From a virus, in the IMG/VR virus record IMGVR_UViG_3300006868_000079, positions 1 to 28,000 of that record: a DNA stretch of 28,000 nucleotides; one strand, given 5' to 3'. Shown here in pieces: positions 15,283 through 23,080 of this stretch. Numbering within the stretch: position 1 is the stretch's first letter; every line of letters begins with the position of its first letter. Below the pieces are notes generated by a model, which saw only the letters and a program-made list of their open reading frames with translations, did not search any database and was not told the origin of the DNA. Both the position numbers and the translations under genes were made by a program.

Positions 15283-15752
15283 AGACGCTGGTGATGGCAG
15301 TTGACCCCGGAAAGACGACAGGATTCGCCCTCTTGGCGTATGACTCACATGCATTGACCGTGAAAGTGCAGGAGTCTTCAGAGCTGACTGCTGAAGAATT
15401 TGGACAAAGAGTCGAAGAAATTTTGAAGTTGGAGTCCGACCAGAGCGAGCTTTTGGTCTGCTGTGAGAGTTTTATTATCAACGCTCAAACTGTCCGAAAC
15501 TCTCAAGCCCCCTACTCCCTAGAGCAGATTGGGGTCCTCAAGTATCTCTGTCACCGCTACGGCTACGACCCCTCTAAAATCACCTTCCAAGCCCCTGTGA
15601 ACGCCAAAAACATGTTCCCTAACCCAAGACTCAAGGAACTGGGAACGTGGCACAGGGGCGGTGCTGGGCACGCTAACGATGCCATCCGGCATGGTCTGCT
15701 AAGGCTGGTCAAGGAAGGCTGGGTTCCTAGGGCCCTCCTGAAAGATGCCTAA
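15279..15752 (+). CDS. RuvC-like Holliday junction resolvase
   Basis: A 157-residue RNase H-fold nuclease. It has an N-terminal MAVDPGKTTGFAL (D9, first metal ligand), LLVCCESFII (E63), and GGAGHANDAIRHGL near the C-terminus (D134, H138). These match the acidic active-site order of RuvC-like resolvases, which cut branched DNA during recombination and before packaging. The middle HxYGYDPSKITFQAPVNAKN region is typical of phage members. ATG 15279 overlaps the deaminase stop (ATGA); the frame is open upstream to a TTG at 15222, but the DPG motif sits as expected for the later start. Confidence 0.8.
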   Translation: MKTLVMAVDPGKTTGFALLAYDSHALTVKVQESSELTAEEFGQRVEEILKLESDQSELLVCCESFIINAQTVRNSQAPYSLEQIGVLKYLCHRYGYDPSKITFQAPVNAKNMFPNPRLKELGTWHRGGAGHANDAIRHGLLRLVKEGWVPRALLKDA

Positions 15753-15791
15753 CAGAAAAAACTAAAAAACTCCGCACAAGCTGTTAGGCAT
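15745..15791 (+). promoter_or_regulatory. 11-bp perfect inverted repeat before the helicase gene
   Basis: ATGCCTAACAG at 15745-15755 (spanning the end of the resolvase gene) is repeated inverted at 15781-15791 (CTGTTAGGCAT), with an A-rich 25-base centre. The right arm touches the candidate promoter at 15793. It could be an operator for a dimeric repressor or a terminator stem without a U-run. The repeat is certain; the role is inferred. Confidence 0.5.
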
Positions 15792-15792
15792 G

Positions 15793-15801
15793 TGCTACAC
15801 T
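15793..15801 (+). promoter_or_regulatory. candidate extended -10 promoter for the helicase operon
   Basis: TGC TACACT fits an extended -10 (TGN-TANNNT), 30 bases before the helicase start. No good -35 lies at 17 bases. It is the only sizeable gap (78 bases) in the replication block. Confidence 0.35.
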
Positions 15802-15830
15802 GAAAGACGTAACGACGAAAGGATGGCAAG

Positions 15831-17639
15831 TTGCCAGTTCTGATAGACCTCGACAACGACAAGTCGCACATTCAAATTAACTGCGACTGGCGGTACAAAG
15901 AACTTTGTAAGAGCATCCCCGGGTCTTCTTGGTCAACCCAAGAGCAGGTTTGGCGTGTCCCTCTATCGTGGACAAGTTGTCTAGCCCTGCGCTCGACTTT
16001 CACCACCGACCTTGAGATTGGCCCAGAACTAGTTGACTGGGCGACCAAGTATCTCAACAATATGGTTGACCCCTCTCTAGCCCTCCGTGAACTTGAAGAG
16101 TACGAGGGTGACGAAGACCTTTTCCCCCACCAGCGTGCAGGTGTTGCGTACCTCGCAACAGCCAAGCGTGCTCTCCTCGCAGACGAGCCGGGTCTAGGTA
16201 AGACCGCTCAGGCCATCCGTGCGCTGAAGCGTCTGAAAGAGCAAGGCGAGGATGTTTTTCCGGCTCTTATTGTCTGCCCCAACACACTGAAGAACAACTG
16301 GGCCCGAGAGTTCAACAAGTGGTGGCCCGAGGTGACAACTCAGGTTGTCAAGGGGACAGCAGCAAAGCGGAAGAAGCAGTTCGAGACAGCAGTAGAAAGC
16401 AACATTGATGTCATCATCATCAACTGGGAGTCTCTGCGTACCCACTCACGACTGGCCCCCTACGGCTCGGTCGCCCTTACCCGATGCTCAGAATGTGGAG
16501 GACATGATGAAGGAGTTAGCACCAACCGATGCGAGGTCCACATCCGAGAACTCAATGAGATTGACTTCAAGGCCGTCATCGCAGATGAGATTCACCGTTC
16601 TAAGGACCCAAAGTCTAAGCAAACTCGTGCGCTTTGGTCAGCGTCGGGCGATGCGAACATTCGATTTGCGCTCACCGGGACGCCGATAGCTAACAACGTT
16701 GTTGACTTGTGGAGCATCCTGCACTGGATTAGCCCCAAGGACTGGCCCAGCAAGACGAAGTGGATTGAGCGAATGATTGACACGATGCTCAACGCTTTCG
16801 GTGGGATGTTGGTTCTTGGAGTAAAGCCTCACATGCAGGACGAGTTCTATCGAAGCATCAATCCTCACATGCGACGGATGTTGAAACAGAAGGTGCTTCC
16901 TTGGTTGCCAGAGCAGATTCACGAACGCCGTGACATTGAGATGTCTACGAAGCAGAAGAAGGCATACGAGCAGATGCGTGACCTGATGCTCACAGAGTTG
17001 GAGTCCGGTGACGTTCTCACTGCTCCCAGCATTTTGACGCAGACCACTCGTCTCAACCAGTTTGCAAACTCTTACGCAACGATGGAAGTCAACGAGACAA
17101 CAGGAGAGATGAAGGCTGTTCTCGCAGAGCCCTCGTGCAAGGTCGATGCTCTTATGGCGGACATCAAGAGCGGAGACTTCGGTGAAGACTCTGTTGCTGT
17201 CTGCGCCGTTTCTCGTCAGCTCATCGAACTTCTTAGCGCAGCGATGACGAAGAACAAGATTGAGCACGGTCTGATTACAGGAGCGCAAGACGAAGACGAA
17301 CGTCAGAAAGCTATTGACGACTTCCAAAGTGGTAAGACAAAATGGATTCTGTTCACCGCTCAAGCAGGAGGTGTCGGTGTGACTTTGACTGCTGCTCGTC
17401 GGTTGGTGATGCTCCAACGCCCGTGGTCTCTCGTAGACCACAAGCAGGCGGTGGACCGAGTACACCGTATTGGCTCTGAGATTCACGATTCCGTCATCAT
17501 CACGGACTATGTGACCGAGGGGACTATTGAAGAACGTGTTCTGCAGGTTTTGGAAACCAAGGCAGACAACTTTGAGCAGGTCGTCCGTGACAAGGACCAA
17601 CTGCTTTCCATCCTCAAGGCAGATAAGGCAGGTAAGTGA
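15831..17639 (+). CDS. SNF2-family superfamily 2 DNA helicase
   Basis: A 602-residue ATP-dependent DNA translocase. Motif I is LADEPGLGKTAQ (about residues 117-128), motif II is DEIH (VIADEIHRSKDPKSK), motif III is LTGTPIANN, and the C-terminal lobe has TAQAGGVGVTLTAARRLVMLQRPWS and the motif VI sequence QAVDRVHRIGS. The N-terminal about 70 residues (HIQINCDWRYKELCKSIPG, then VWRVPLSW) resemble the HARP-like accessory domain of annealing helicases such as SMARCAL1. A small Cys-rich insert (CSECGGHDEG, then CEVH) lies between motifs Ia and II. The start is TTG at 15831, with GAAAGGA 7 bases upstream; the ATG at 15823 is out of frame and soon stops. Probable roles are fork remodelling and recombination with its neighbours. 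Confidence 0.9.
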   Translation: MPVLIDLDNDKSHIQINCDWRYKELCKSIPGSSWSTQEQVWRVPLSWTSCLALRSTFTTDLEIGPELVDWATKYLNNMVDPSLALRELEEYEGDEDLFPHQRAGVAYLATAKRALLADEPGLGKTAQAIRALKRLKEQGEDVFPALIVCPNTLKNNWAREFNKWWPEVTTQVVKGTAAKRKKQFETAVESNIDVIIINWESLRTHSRLAPYGSVALTRCSECGGHDEGVSTNRCEVHIRELNEIDFKAVIADEIHRSKDPKSKQTRALWSASGDANIRFALTGTPIANNVVDLWSILHWISPKDWPSKTKWIERMIDTMLNAFGGMLVLGVKPHMQDEFYRSINPHMRRMLKQKVLPWLPEQIHERRDIEMSTKQKKAYEQMRDLMLTELESGDVLTAPSILTQTTRLNQFANSYATMEVNETTGEMKAVLAEPSCKVDALMADIKSGDFGEDSVAVCAVSRQLIELLSAAMTKNKIEHGLITGAQDEDERQKAIDDFQSGKTKWILFTAQAGGVGVTLTAARRLVMLQRPWSLVDHKQAVDRVHRIGSEIHDSVIITDYVTEGTIEERVLQVLETKADNFEQVVRDKDQLLSILKADKAGK

Positions 17640-18568
17640 TGAGTGGCGTTGTTCGACTTTCTAACTCTGAACTACAAACGTTCAAAGACTGCAGGCGCAA
17701 GTGGTGGTTGCAGTACTACCGACGGCTTCAACCCAAGTACAAGGACGTAACTGGTGCCTTGGCTCTCGGTAGCCGAATCCACGAAGCGCTAGACCAGTAC
17801 TACTCAAAAGGAGTACCCCTCCTTGAGGCGCACTCAAACCTTGTCAACGCTGAGAAGGCTCTCCTTCTTGAAGAGTTCAAAGATGTATCAGAACTTGAGA
17901 AGGAAGCAGAGCTTGGACACATCATGCTCGACGGCTACCTTCAGTGGGTCGAAGAGAACGGCATTGACGCTGAACTTGAGATGGTCTCGACAGAAGAGCA
18001 AATCACTGCTCCGCTCTTCAACGGGGAAGTCGAACTGACAGGCAAGTTAGACATGCGAGTTGTTCGCAAGTTGGATGGAGCCCGGATGTTCCGTGACTTC
18101 AAGACCGTCGGTGGGTCACTTAGTGACTTCGCCAATCTCGCTCCGATGAATGAGCAGATTATGACTTACATGCTTCTCGAATCCACTAAGGAAGACGAGA
18201 AGAATCGTTCTGACGGTGGCATCTTCACCATGCTCAAAAAGGTGAAGCGCACCGCCAATGCACGGCCCCCTTTCTACGACCAGATTGAGGTCCGTCACAA
18301 CATCTTCACCTTGAGGTCCTTCTGGGACCGCATCCACGGCACCATTGCTGACCTAATGCGGGTTCGCAAAGCCTTGGACGAGGGGGAGAGCCCAGCGTTC
18401 CATGCGTACCCACGGCCTAGTCGTGATTGCAAGTGGAAGTGCCCTTTCTTCAACGTCTGCACATTGGTTGACGATGGAAGTGCGGCTGAGCAAGCAATTA
18501 GCGAAATGTTCGAGGAGGCGGACCCATACGCCTACTACGGAACACAAGAAACAAAAGGAAGCGAGTGA
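17639..18568 (+). CDS. PD-(D/E)XK exonuclease with Fe-S cluster (Cas4/RecB-like)
   Basis: A 309-residue nuclease. The opening LSNSELQTFKDCRRKWWLQYY is the Cas4/AddB-type start. GSRIHEAL supplies the first active-site His. GKLDMRVVRKLDG...FRDFKTVGG gives the D...DxK catalytic core, and QIMTYMLL is the following helix. Cysteines C18, C264, C268 and C274 have the spacing of the 4Fe-4S cluster that staples the ends of Cas4 and AddB. It probably resects DNA ends for recombination by the neighbouring Sak4-like ATPase. No cas1/cas2 or CRISPR array is nearby, so a CRISPR role is unlikely. ATG 17639 overlaps the helicase stop; an upstream GTG at 17636 is also in frame. Confidence 0.85.
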   Translation: MSGVVRLSNSELQTFKDCRRKWWLQYYRRLQPKYKDVTGALALGSRIHEALDQYYSKGVPLLEAHSNLVNAEKALLLEEFKDVSELEKEAELGHIMLDGYLQWVEENGIDAELEMVSTEEQITAPLFNGEVELTGKLDMRVVRKLDGARMFRDFKTVGGSLSDFANLAPMNEQIMTYMLLESTKEDEKNRSDGGIFTMLKKVKRTANARPPFYDQIEVRHNIFTLRSFWDRIHGTIADLMRVRKALDEGESPAFHAYPRPSRDCKWKCPFFNVCTLVDDGSAAEQAISEMFEEADPYAYYGTQETKGSE

Positions 18569-18571
18569 CGC

Positions 18572-19363
18572 ATGAGTGAAATCCAGCGGTCTCTGACCGT
18601 CATGGTGTATGGCGAATCAAAGGTGGGTAAGTCCTCCTTCGCCGTCACAGCTCCCTATCCGAGACTCATGCTTGACGTTGAGGGTGGACACAGGTTCCTC
18701 CCTATCAACGTGAAGTACTGGGACCCGCTTAGGGAAGAGCCTCCTGTTGCTGATGGCACTTGGGACACCTGCGTGGTTACGGTTCGTGACTACGACACGG
18801 TTCTCAAGACCTACCAGTGGCTTCAGGCTGGCAAGCATCAGTTCAAGTCCTTGATTATCGACTCCATCTCGGAGTTGCAGGTCAAGTGCATGGACAGCAT
18901 CGCAGGCAACGAACAAATGAAGATGCAGCAGTGGGGCGAACTCCTTCGCCACATGGGCGGTCTTCTTCGTGACCTTCGTGACCTCACGATGCACCCGACC
19001 ACACCGCTTGAGGCTGTTGTTCTCACTGCGATGTCTCGGGTGACTCAGGACGGAAAGCACCGTCCTTACCTACAGGGGCAGCTCGCCATTCAGGCACCGT
19101 ACTTCTACGACATTCTCGGTGCCCTGACTATCGAGAACTTCCCCAACGAAGACCCACTTCAGCCCCCGCACAAAGTTCGCCGTATGTACGTCGAGCGCAC
19201 AGCGGACTACGAGGCGGGAGAACGAGTTCAGGGACGACTGGGCTCTGTCGTAGAACAGCAGAACCTCAGCATTGAGGTAATGCTGGACACCATTTTTGGC
19301 CCGAGGCAAAGTACTCAGGCTGAAAGCACCAACAACAAGAAGAAGGAAGAGGTATCAGCATGA
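18572..19363 (+). CDS. Sak4-like RecA-fold ATPase (single-strand annealing recombinase)
   Basis: A 263-residue P-loop ATPase. Walker A is GESKVGKSS (residues 14-22), a short linker gives LMLDVEGGHRFLP, and Walker B is SLIIDSISEL. The size and arrangement fit the phage Sak4/AAA_24 group, single-domain RecA-like proteins that promote annealing or strand exchange. The location between an end-resecting nuclease and an ssDNA-binding-like gene supports this. The ATG at 18572 follows AGGAAGCGAG. The C-terminus is rich in Lys and Glu, and its stop overlaps the next start (ATGA). RecA-like recombinase activity is inferred from the family. Confidence 0.8.
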   Translation: MSEIQRSLTVMVYGESKVGKSSFAVTAPYPRLMLDVEGGHRFLPINVKYWDPLREEPPVADGTWDTCVVTVRDYDTVLKTYQWLQAGKHQFKSLIIDSISELQVKCMDSIAGNEQMKMQQWGELLRHMGGLLRDLRDLTMHPTTPLEAVVLTAMSRVTQDGKHRPYLQGQLAIQAPYFYDILGALTIENFPNEDPLQPPHKVRRMYVERTADYEAGERVQGRLGSVVEQQNLSIEVMLDTIFGPRQSTQAESTNNKKKEEVSA

Positions 19364-19902
19364 GCACCCTCAACTGGTCCGACCTCATCAAGGATGCAGG
19401 CGAGACCAACAACAATTATGAACCGCTCCCGGACGGGGACTACGAACTCGTAGTTGTCGAGGGAGTCGCCAAGGTCACCCAATCGGGTAAGACCATGTTC
19501 AGCGTCAAGACGCAGGTTGAGGCTGGTCCTCACGCCAAGCGCCTTGTCTGGGACAACCTCGTTGTCTCTCCCGACAACCCAACGGCACTTGGCATCTTCT
19601 TCCGAAAGATGTCAGCTATGGGTCTTGGCAAGGAGTTCTTCGACTCGAACCCGACCAACGCTCAGATTGAGCAGGCTCTTGCCGGTCGTAAGTTCCGTGG
19701 TCAGATTGGCTCTCGGACCTACAACGGTCAGAAGCGCAACGAAATCAAGAACTACTACCCAGTTCAGACGGCTGCTGCTCCGCAGACTGCGGCTGCTCCG
19801 GCTGCCTCACCAGCTCCCGCAGCGGCACCACCGCCTCCTGCGGCACCGGCACCGACTACGGCTGAGTCGGCTCCGAGCGCAGCACCTGCTGCACCCTTCT
19901 AA
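19360..19902 (+). CDS. DUF669-like ssDNA-binding protein
   Basis: A 180-residue protein. Its N-terminal about 125 residues show the DUF669/ssDNA-binding pattern: PLPDGDYELVVVEGVAKVTQSGK, then MFSVKTQVEAGPHAKRLVWDNL, then a helix AGRKFRGQIGS and RNEIKNYYP. The last about 50 residues are an Ala/Pro tail (AAAPQTAAAPAASPAPAAAP), a flexible linker ending PAAPF rather than the acidic tip of bacterial SSB. It follows the Sak4-like gene by an ATGA overlap, as in many actinophage recombination modules. It probably protects single-stranded DNA and loads the recombinase; that role is inferred from gene order. Confidence 0.75.
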   Translation: MSTLNWSDLIKDAGETNNNYEPLPDGDYELVVVEGVAKVTQSGKTMFSVKTQVEAGPHAKRLVWDNLVVSPDNPTALGIFFRKMSAMGLGKEFFDSNPTNAQIEQALAGRKFRGQIGSRTYNGQKRNEIKNYYPVQTAAAPQTAAAPAASPAPAAAPPPPAAPAPTTAESAPSAAPAAPF

Positions 19903-19905
19903 GCT

Positions 19906-19926
19906 GTATATACACCCCGTATATAC
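19906..19926 (+). promoter_or_regulatory. pair of GTATATAC palindromes
   Basis: The perfect palindrome GTATATAC occurs at 19906-19913 and 19919-19926, 13 bases centre to centre, right after the recombination operon. Two close palindromes suggest a binding site for a dimeric protein or a hairpin stem. Only the repeats are observed. Confidence 0.4.
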
Positions 19927-19941
19927 ACATAACGAATGGTT

Positions 19942-19979
19942 AGAGGAGCCGTCCAGTCTTCGGATTGGGCGGCTTCTCT
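19942..19979 (+). terminator. strong hairpin terminator with UUCG tetraloop
   Basis: Seventeen-base arms (19942-19958 and 19963-19979) pair fully if G-U is allowed, around a UUCG loop (19959-19962). There are three G-U pairs, otherwise Watson-Crick. A long U-run does not follow, as in many actinobacterial terminators. It closes the replication/recombination operon before the next gene at 20004. Confidence 0.75.
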
Positions 19980-20003
19980 GGTTATGAATAGATAAGGACA
20001 GAT

Positions 20004-21044
20004 ATGAAGGTACTGATTACAGGTTCCACAGCCTCTCAGACCACTTTCGGTAAACCGACTTTTGCAAACTTCCTTTACGAGTCTCTAGTACACGCTGACG
20101 CAGACGTTACGTTTGTTCTAAGGCCATCTGTAGACATGTCGATGGAAGAGCTTGAGCAGTACGACAAAGTTCTCGTAGGCATCGCTCCTCCCACCAGCGT
20201 CACTGCTTACAAGGTCTACCCAGCATTTGCCATCGCTTACAGAGCATGGAAACTCGGCAATCTTGAGATGTTTATTGACGCCCCGGAGCCGCACAAACTT
20301 CAAGCGTCGATTAACTCTTGTCGTACTGGGAAGTCAGACCTGACGAAGGATTTCTTTAGCAGAAGGAAAAACTATTCGGACTTTGTAGCTAGCAACCAGC
20401 TGCAGAACGAGGTCAACGGTTTTATAGCGTTTCTTCACAGTAAGAAGTGGCCTCACACTTACTACCCAGCGTTCCCGTGGTCGGAGAGTAGGACTATCTA
20501 CCAAGACAGCTTGGTCATGGGTGCAAACAGTCTTATCTCTCTTGTTCCAGACAGTTGGCTGTTTGAAAAGAACTACGTCAGTACGGAGAACGCAACCCAG
20601 AGCAACTACTGGACAGCCGACGCAACCAACACGGTTTGGCTTAGGAGCACCAGAGAGCAGCTGACCCAGAAAGTTGTCCTTGCTCAAAGTAAGAGGTCTG
20701 AGACAGAGCAAGACGTAATTGACAGAGTTCGAGGGTCTATTGGTTCTCTCATCTCGGTCTACCGACAGGGGCAGCCTTGGTGGTCCCCGCTGCTCGCTCA
20801 GTCGCTCAGCATGGATGTGCCGGTCATTACGGACTGGAGGCGTACCAGCCACATGGGAGCGGAGTGGTCTTATCTAGCGACTTCCGTCGAGGAGATGAGT
20901 CACACCGAAAGATACGAACTTGCCTCGTTCCAGAAAGAAAGTTATATGAACAACATTCCGACATGGGATGAGGTTTCCAACGAACTAAGAGGGATTTTGA
21001 GCGGAGACATCATCGTCTCTTCCTCGAATCCTTTACTTCCATAA
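20004..21044 (+). CDS. putative GT-B-like glycosyltransferase
   Basis: A 346-residue soluble protein I cannot place firmly. The N-terminus MKVLITGSTASQTTFGKPTF and QYDKVLVGIAPP read as a Rossmann-like domain. The C-terminal half holds a PWWSPLLAQSLSMDVPVITDW stretch, an AEWSYLA element and a helix of the type ER-x-E-L-A-x-F-Q-K-E-S-Y, the arrangement of donor-binding domains in GT-B glycosyltransferases. No DxD motif is needed in that fold and none is obvious. A role in modified-base glucosylation or host-surface modification is possible, but nothing in this window supplies a hydroxymethylated base. ATG 20004 follows AAGGACAG. It has its own transcription unit after the terminator. Confidence 0.5.
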   Translation: MKVLITGSTASQTTFGKPTFANFLYESLVHADADVTFVLRPSVDMSMEELEQYDKVLVGIAPPTSVTAYKVYPAFAIAYRAWKLGNLEMFIDAPEPHKLQASINSCRTGKSDLTKDFFSRRKNYSDFVASNQLQNEVNGFIAFLHSKKWPHTYYPAFPWSESRTIYQDSLVMGANSLISLVPDSWLFEKNYVSTENATQSNYWTADATNTVWLRSTREQLTQKVVLAQSKRSETEQDVIDRVRGSIGSLISVYRQGQPWWSPLLAQSLSMDVPVITDWRRTSHMGAEWSYLATSVEEMSHTERYELASFQKESYMNNIPTWDEVSNELRGILSGDIIVSSSNPLLP

Positions 21045-21080
21045 CCCCAACCAGTACAATCAAATAAGAAAGGAGCCAAA

Positions 21081-21503
21081 ATGGGCAACCTTGATATGAA
21101 GTGGATTAAGGAGCAACTGCAGGCTGCTCGTGTAAGAAAGCCTGTAGGCGACGCAACCATAAAGCTCATCGAAGTCTTTGACGAGATGGAACTGACAGAT
21201 GAGCACCGTGAAAAAGCAATCGAGATGTTCTCTAAGCTGGCCCTAGGTCACGCTTTTGTAAAGGATAAGAAAGGCGAAGTCTGGATTCCAGCACGCCCGG
21301 GAGATATCCGAGTCTCGGAGATTGTTCGTGTTAGAGCAGACGCTTTCTCAGGAGACATAGGGACTCTCCACAACGGACGCCAAGGCGTAGTTGTGGGTGT
21401 TCGCTACGGTGATGTCATCATCAAGAGCAACGACGGAAAAACTCCTACTCTTGATGGAGCGCACTACCCGCCTGACAAACTGGAGAAACTGGTCTCAGCA
21501 TGA
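21081..21503 (+). CDS. small protein with SH3/KOW-like C-terminal half
   Basis: A 140-residue protein. The first half is helical (WIKEQLQAARV, then EHREKAIEMFSKLALG). The second half is beta-rich, with IVRVRADAFSGDIGTLHNGRQ-G-V-VVGVRYGDVIIKS, which looks like a small SH3/KOW barrel of the kind seen in nucleic-acid-binding proteins. I know no function. The ATG at 21081 follows AAGGAGCC. Its stop overlaps the next start in ATGA. Confidence 0.65.
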   Translation: MGNLDMKWIKEQLQAARVRKPVGDATIKLIEVFDEMELTDEHREKAIEMFSKLALGHAFVKDKKGEVWIPARPGDIRVSEIVRVRADAFSGDIGTLHNGRQGVVVGVRYGDVIIKSNDGKTPTLDGAHYPPDKLEKLVSA

Positions 21504-21760
21504 CCACAACAGCCACGCTGAAGTTTGTAGTTGAGGGTGACAGCTATCAAGAACTGAAAGAGCGTGCTGATGCAGCCATCTCAAAGTTTCTTGAAATCTC
21601 TGACGAGTTTGACTTTGAAGATGATGACGAAGAGTACGAAGAAAACCCTCCAGCACACAAAATTGATTACGAGCTTGTTGTGTCTGAAAGCTCCGATATC
21701 TCTAGCGACCACCAGTACACAGCCGAAGTAATAGCAAGGATAAAAGATGTCAGACGATGA
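21500..21760 (+). CDS. small acidic protein of unknown function
   Basis: An 86-residue protein coupled to the previous gene by ATGA. It has a beta strand start (ATLKFVVEGDSYQELKERADAA), a highly acidic centre (DEFDFEDDDEEYEE) and a strand end (YTAEVIARIKDV). The composition and size suggest a small alpha/beta DNA-mimic or adaptor-type protein, but that is only a guess. It overlaps the next gene by 14 bases. Confidence 0.55.
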   Translation: MTTTATLKFVVEGDSYQELKERADAAISKFLEISDEFDFEDDDEEYEENPPAHKIDYELVVSESSDISSDHQYTAEVIARIKDVRR

Positions 21761-22067
21761 CAAAACGACACCAGCACCAGAACCCGTTCTCCCCCGTGTC
21801 GAGGCTCTCAGAGAAGCGGCACGGATTATCGCAGGGGATAGAGATGTTCAGTACGGCGGACCAGAAGAGAATCTGACAAGGATTGCAAAAATCTGGTCCG
21901 TTCTTTTTGAGCGGGAAATAACAGCCGAAGAAGTTGCCATGGCGATGGTCGGTGTGAAACTTGCTCGATTTGTTTCTAAGTCAGGGTTCCAACCAGACAC
22001 TTGGGTTGACATTGCCGGTTATGCCGGTTGCGGTTATGAAGTAGGGAAGCTAGCGACAGGAGAATAA
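21747..22067 (+). CDS. DUF6378-like protein
   Basis: A 106-residue protein with the DUF6378 pattern found in many actinophages: REAARIIAGDRDVQYGGPEENLTRIAKIWSVLF, then ITAEEVAMAMVGVKLARF, then TWVDIAGYAGCGYEVGK. The acidic, helical layout resembles MazG-type NTP pyrophosphohydrolases, so nucleotide-pool sanitation is conceivable, but the catalytic EExxE signature is not plain. The first 15 residues are a disordered acidic/Pro leader. It starts inside the end of the preceding gene, so it is likely in the same operon. Confidence 0.65.
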   Translation: MSDDDKTTPAPEPVLPRVEALREAARIIAGDRDVQYGGPEENLTRIAKIWSVLFEREITAEEVAMAMVGVKLARFVSKSGFQPDTWVDIAGYAGCGYEVGKLATGE

Positions 22068-22074
22068 CTTCGTA

Positions 22075-22368
22075 ATGAGGAAGATGCCATGGGAATTCGA
22101 TGAGGCTAAGTGTCGAGAAGTCGGAGTTGAAATCTTCTTCAACAAAGACGCAGACGACCCCGAAAGGGTTGGCTTCCCCTCAGACCACTACCGACAAGCG
22201 AAGAAAATCTGCAACACCTGCGTCCATCAAAATGATTGCGCACTGTGGGGAATAGAAAACGAACTCCACGGTATGTGGGGAGGGCTGACCCCTAGGGAGC
22301 GCAGAACAATGCGTGGAAAAAGCAAAATAAACATTCCTAAGACAATCCCATACTCGCCAAACAGGTAG
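22075..22368 (+). CDS. WhiB-like Fe-S transcription factor (short)
   Basis: A 97-residue Wbl protein. The four cluster cysteines are C13, C46, C49 and C55 (CNTCVHQNDC spacing), followed by the turn HGMWGGLTPRERR (GVWGG-type motif) and a basic tail. In the family a 4Fe-4S cluster is bound and the protein acts with the host sigma factor; phage copies such as WhiBTM4 of phage TM4 can block host WhiB function. The ATG at 22075 follows AGGAG by 10 bases. WhiB proteins occur only in Actinobacteria and their phages, so this is the best host evidence in the window. Confidence 0.9.
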   Translation: MRKMPWEFDEAKCREVGVEIFFNKDADDPERVGFPSDHYRQAKKICNTCVHQNDCALWGIENELHGMWGGLTPRERRTMRGKSKINIPKTIPYSPNR

Positions 22369-22377
22369 AATATAAGC

Positions 22378-22686
22378 ATGAGCGCAGAACGGGTTATGGC
22401 ACCACTGCCAACATGTGAAGCGTGTTGGCTTAAAGACCATACTCAGTGGGAACCCGAAAGCTGCGACGATGATGGGAACATTCTCATGCGTCTAAAGGGT
22501 GTAGACATCCCTCAGAAGTACAACACCCAGACCGTAGAAGTTTGCTCTCAGTGCGGGAAAATCACTATCTCTGGGATTTACGAACTTCGTGACCCAGAAG
22601 CAGACTCTTTCACCAATCAAAAAATTTCTACAATGAGCCGAAACACAGAGGCCCACTTCGACTTAGAAGAGTCAGAAGAAGAGTAG
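22378..22686 (+). CDS. small zinc-ribbon protein
   Basis: A 102-residue protein with two CxxC pairs, TCEACW near residue 13 and VCSQCGK near residue 56, which suits a single zinc ribbon. Between them is a region with SCDDDGNILMRLKGVDIP, and the C-terminus is acidic (LEESEEE). I do not recognise a family. It lies between the two WhiB-like genes. No Shine-Dalgarno precedes the ATG; TAGAAT, a -10-like hexamer, lies 6 bases upstream, so a leaderless mRNA is possible. Confidence 0.6.
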   Translation: MSAERVMAPLPTCEACWLKDHTQWEPESCDDDGNILMRLKGVDIPQKYNTQTVEVCSQCGKITISGIYELRDPEADSFTNQKISTMSRNTEAHFDLEESEEE

Positions 22687-22690
22687 GCAA

Positions 22691-23035
22691 GTGAAAGACG
22701 TTCGTCTGGGAGAGTCCCTTTGGTCCCACTGGGAGGGCGAGGGCTACTTCTCGGAGAACCATTCAGACCTCGTGTACGTCACCCACGACCACGTTGAATC
22801 CGACAACGAAATCGTGCTTAGAGCCCTAGCCTCGACTCTCCAGAGAGACGGTGTAGTGGACTCGCTGGGAGACGGTTTTAAAGCCCTAGAAGGGGCTCTG
22901 TGGGACTTTGGATACTCAGGGTATGTAGATGGAGACACCCAACTTTTCGCCTGCGATGAAGATGGCGAAACCGAGTATGGCGACTATGTAGACCAATCTC
23001 TACCAACCACTTGGGTGGAAATTATACAAAACTAG
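22691..23035 (+). CDS. small acidic protein of unknown function
   Basis: A 114-residue acidic protein with a GTG start just after the zinc-ribbon gene. It is Asp/Glu- and Trp/Tyr-rich (SLWSHWEGEGYFSENHSDLVYVTHDHVES), then a helix LVLRALASTLQRDG-like segment, then an acidic C-terminal GDTQLFACDEDGETEYGDY. I recognise no family. The start has only a weak GAAGAGTAGG upstream. Confidence 0.55.
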   Translation: MKDVRLGESLWSHWEGEGYFSENHSDLVYVTHDHVESDNEIVLRALASTLQRDGVVDSLGDGFKALEGALWDFGYSGYVDGDTQLFACDEDGETEYGDYVDQSLPTTWVEIIQN

Positions 23036-23080
23036 TCCAATATCCCGGATTTATCTCGTCTAATCTACTATTATGGTGGC

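Noticed and set aside
16638-17600. 320-codon minus-strand ORF opposite the helicase
   Set aside because: Shadow of the SNF2 helicase; no family features.
17639-18568. CRISPR-associated Cas4
   Set aside because: The Fe-S nuclease signature is shared with phage recombination exonucleases, and no cas1, cas2 or repeat-spacer array is present.
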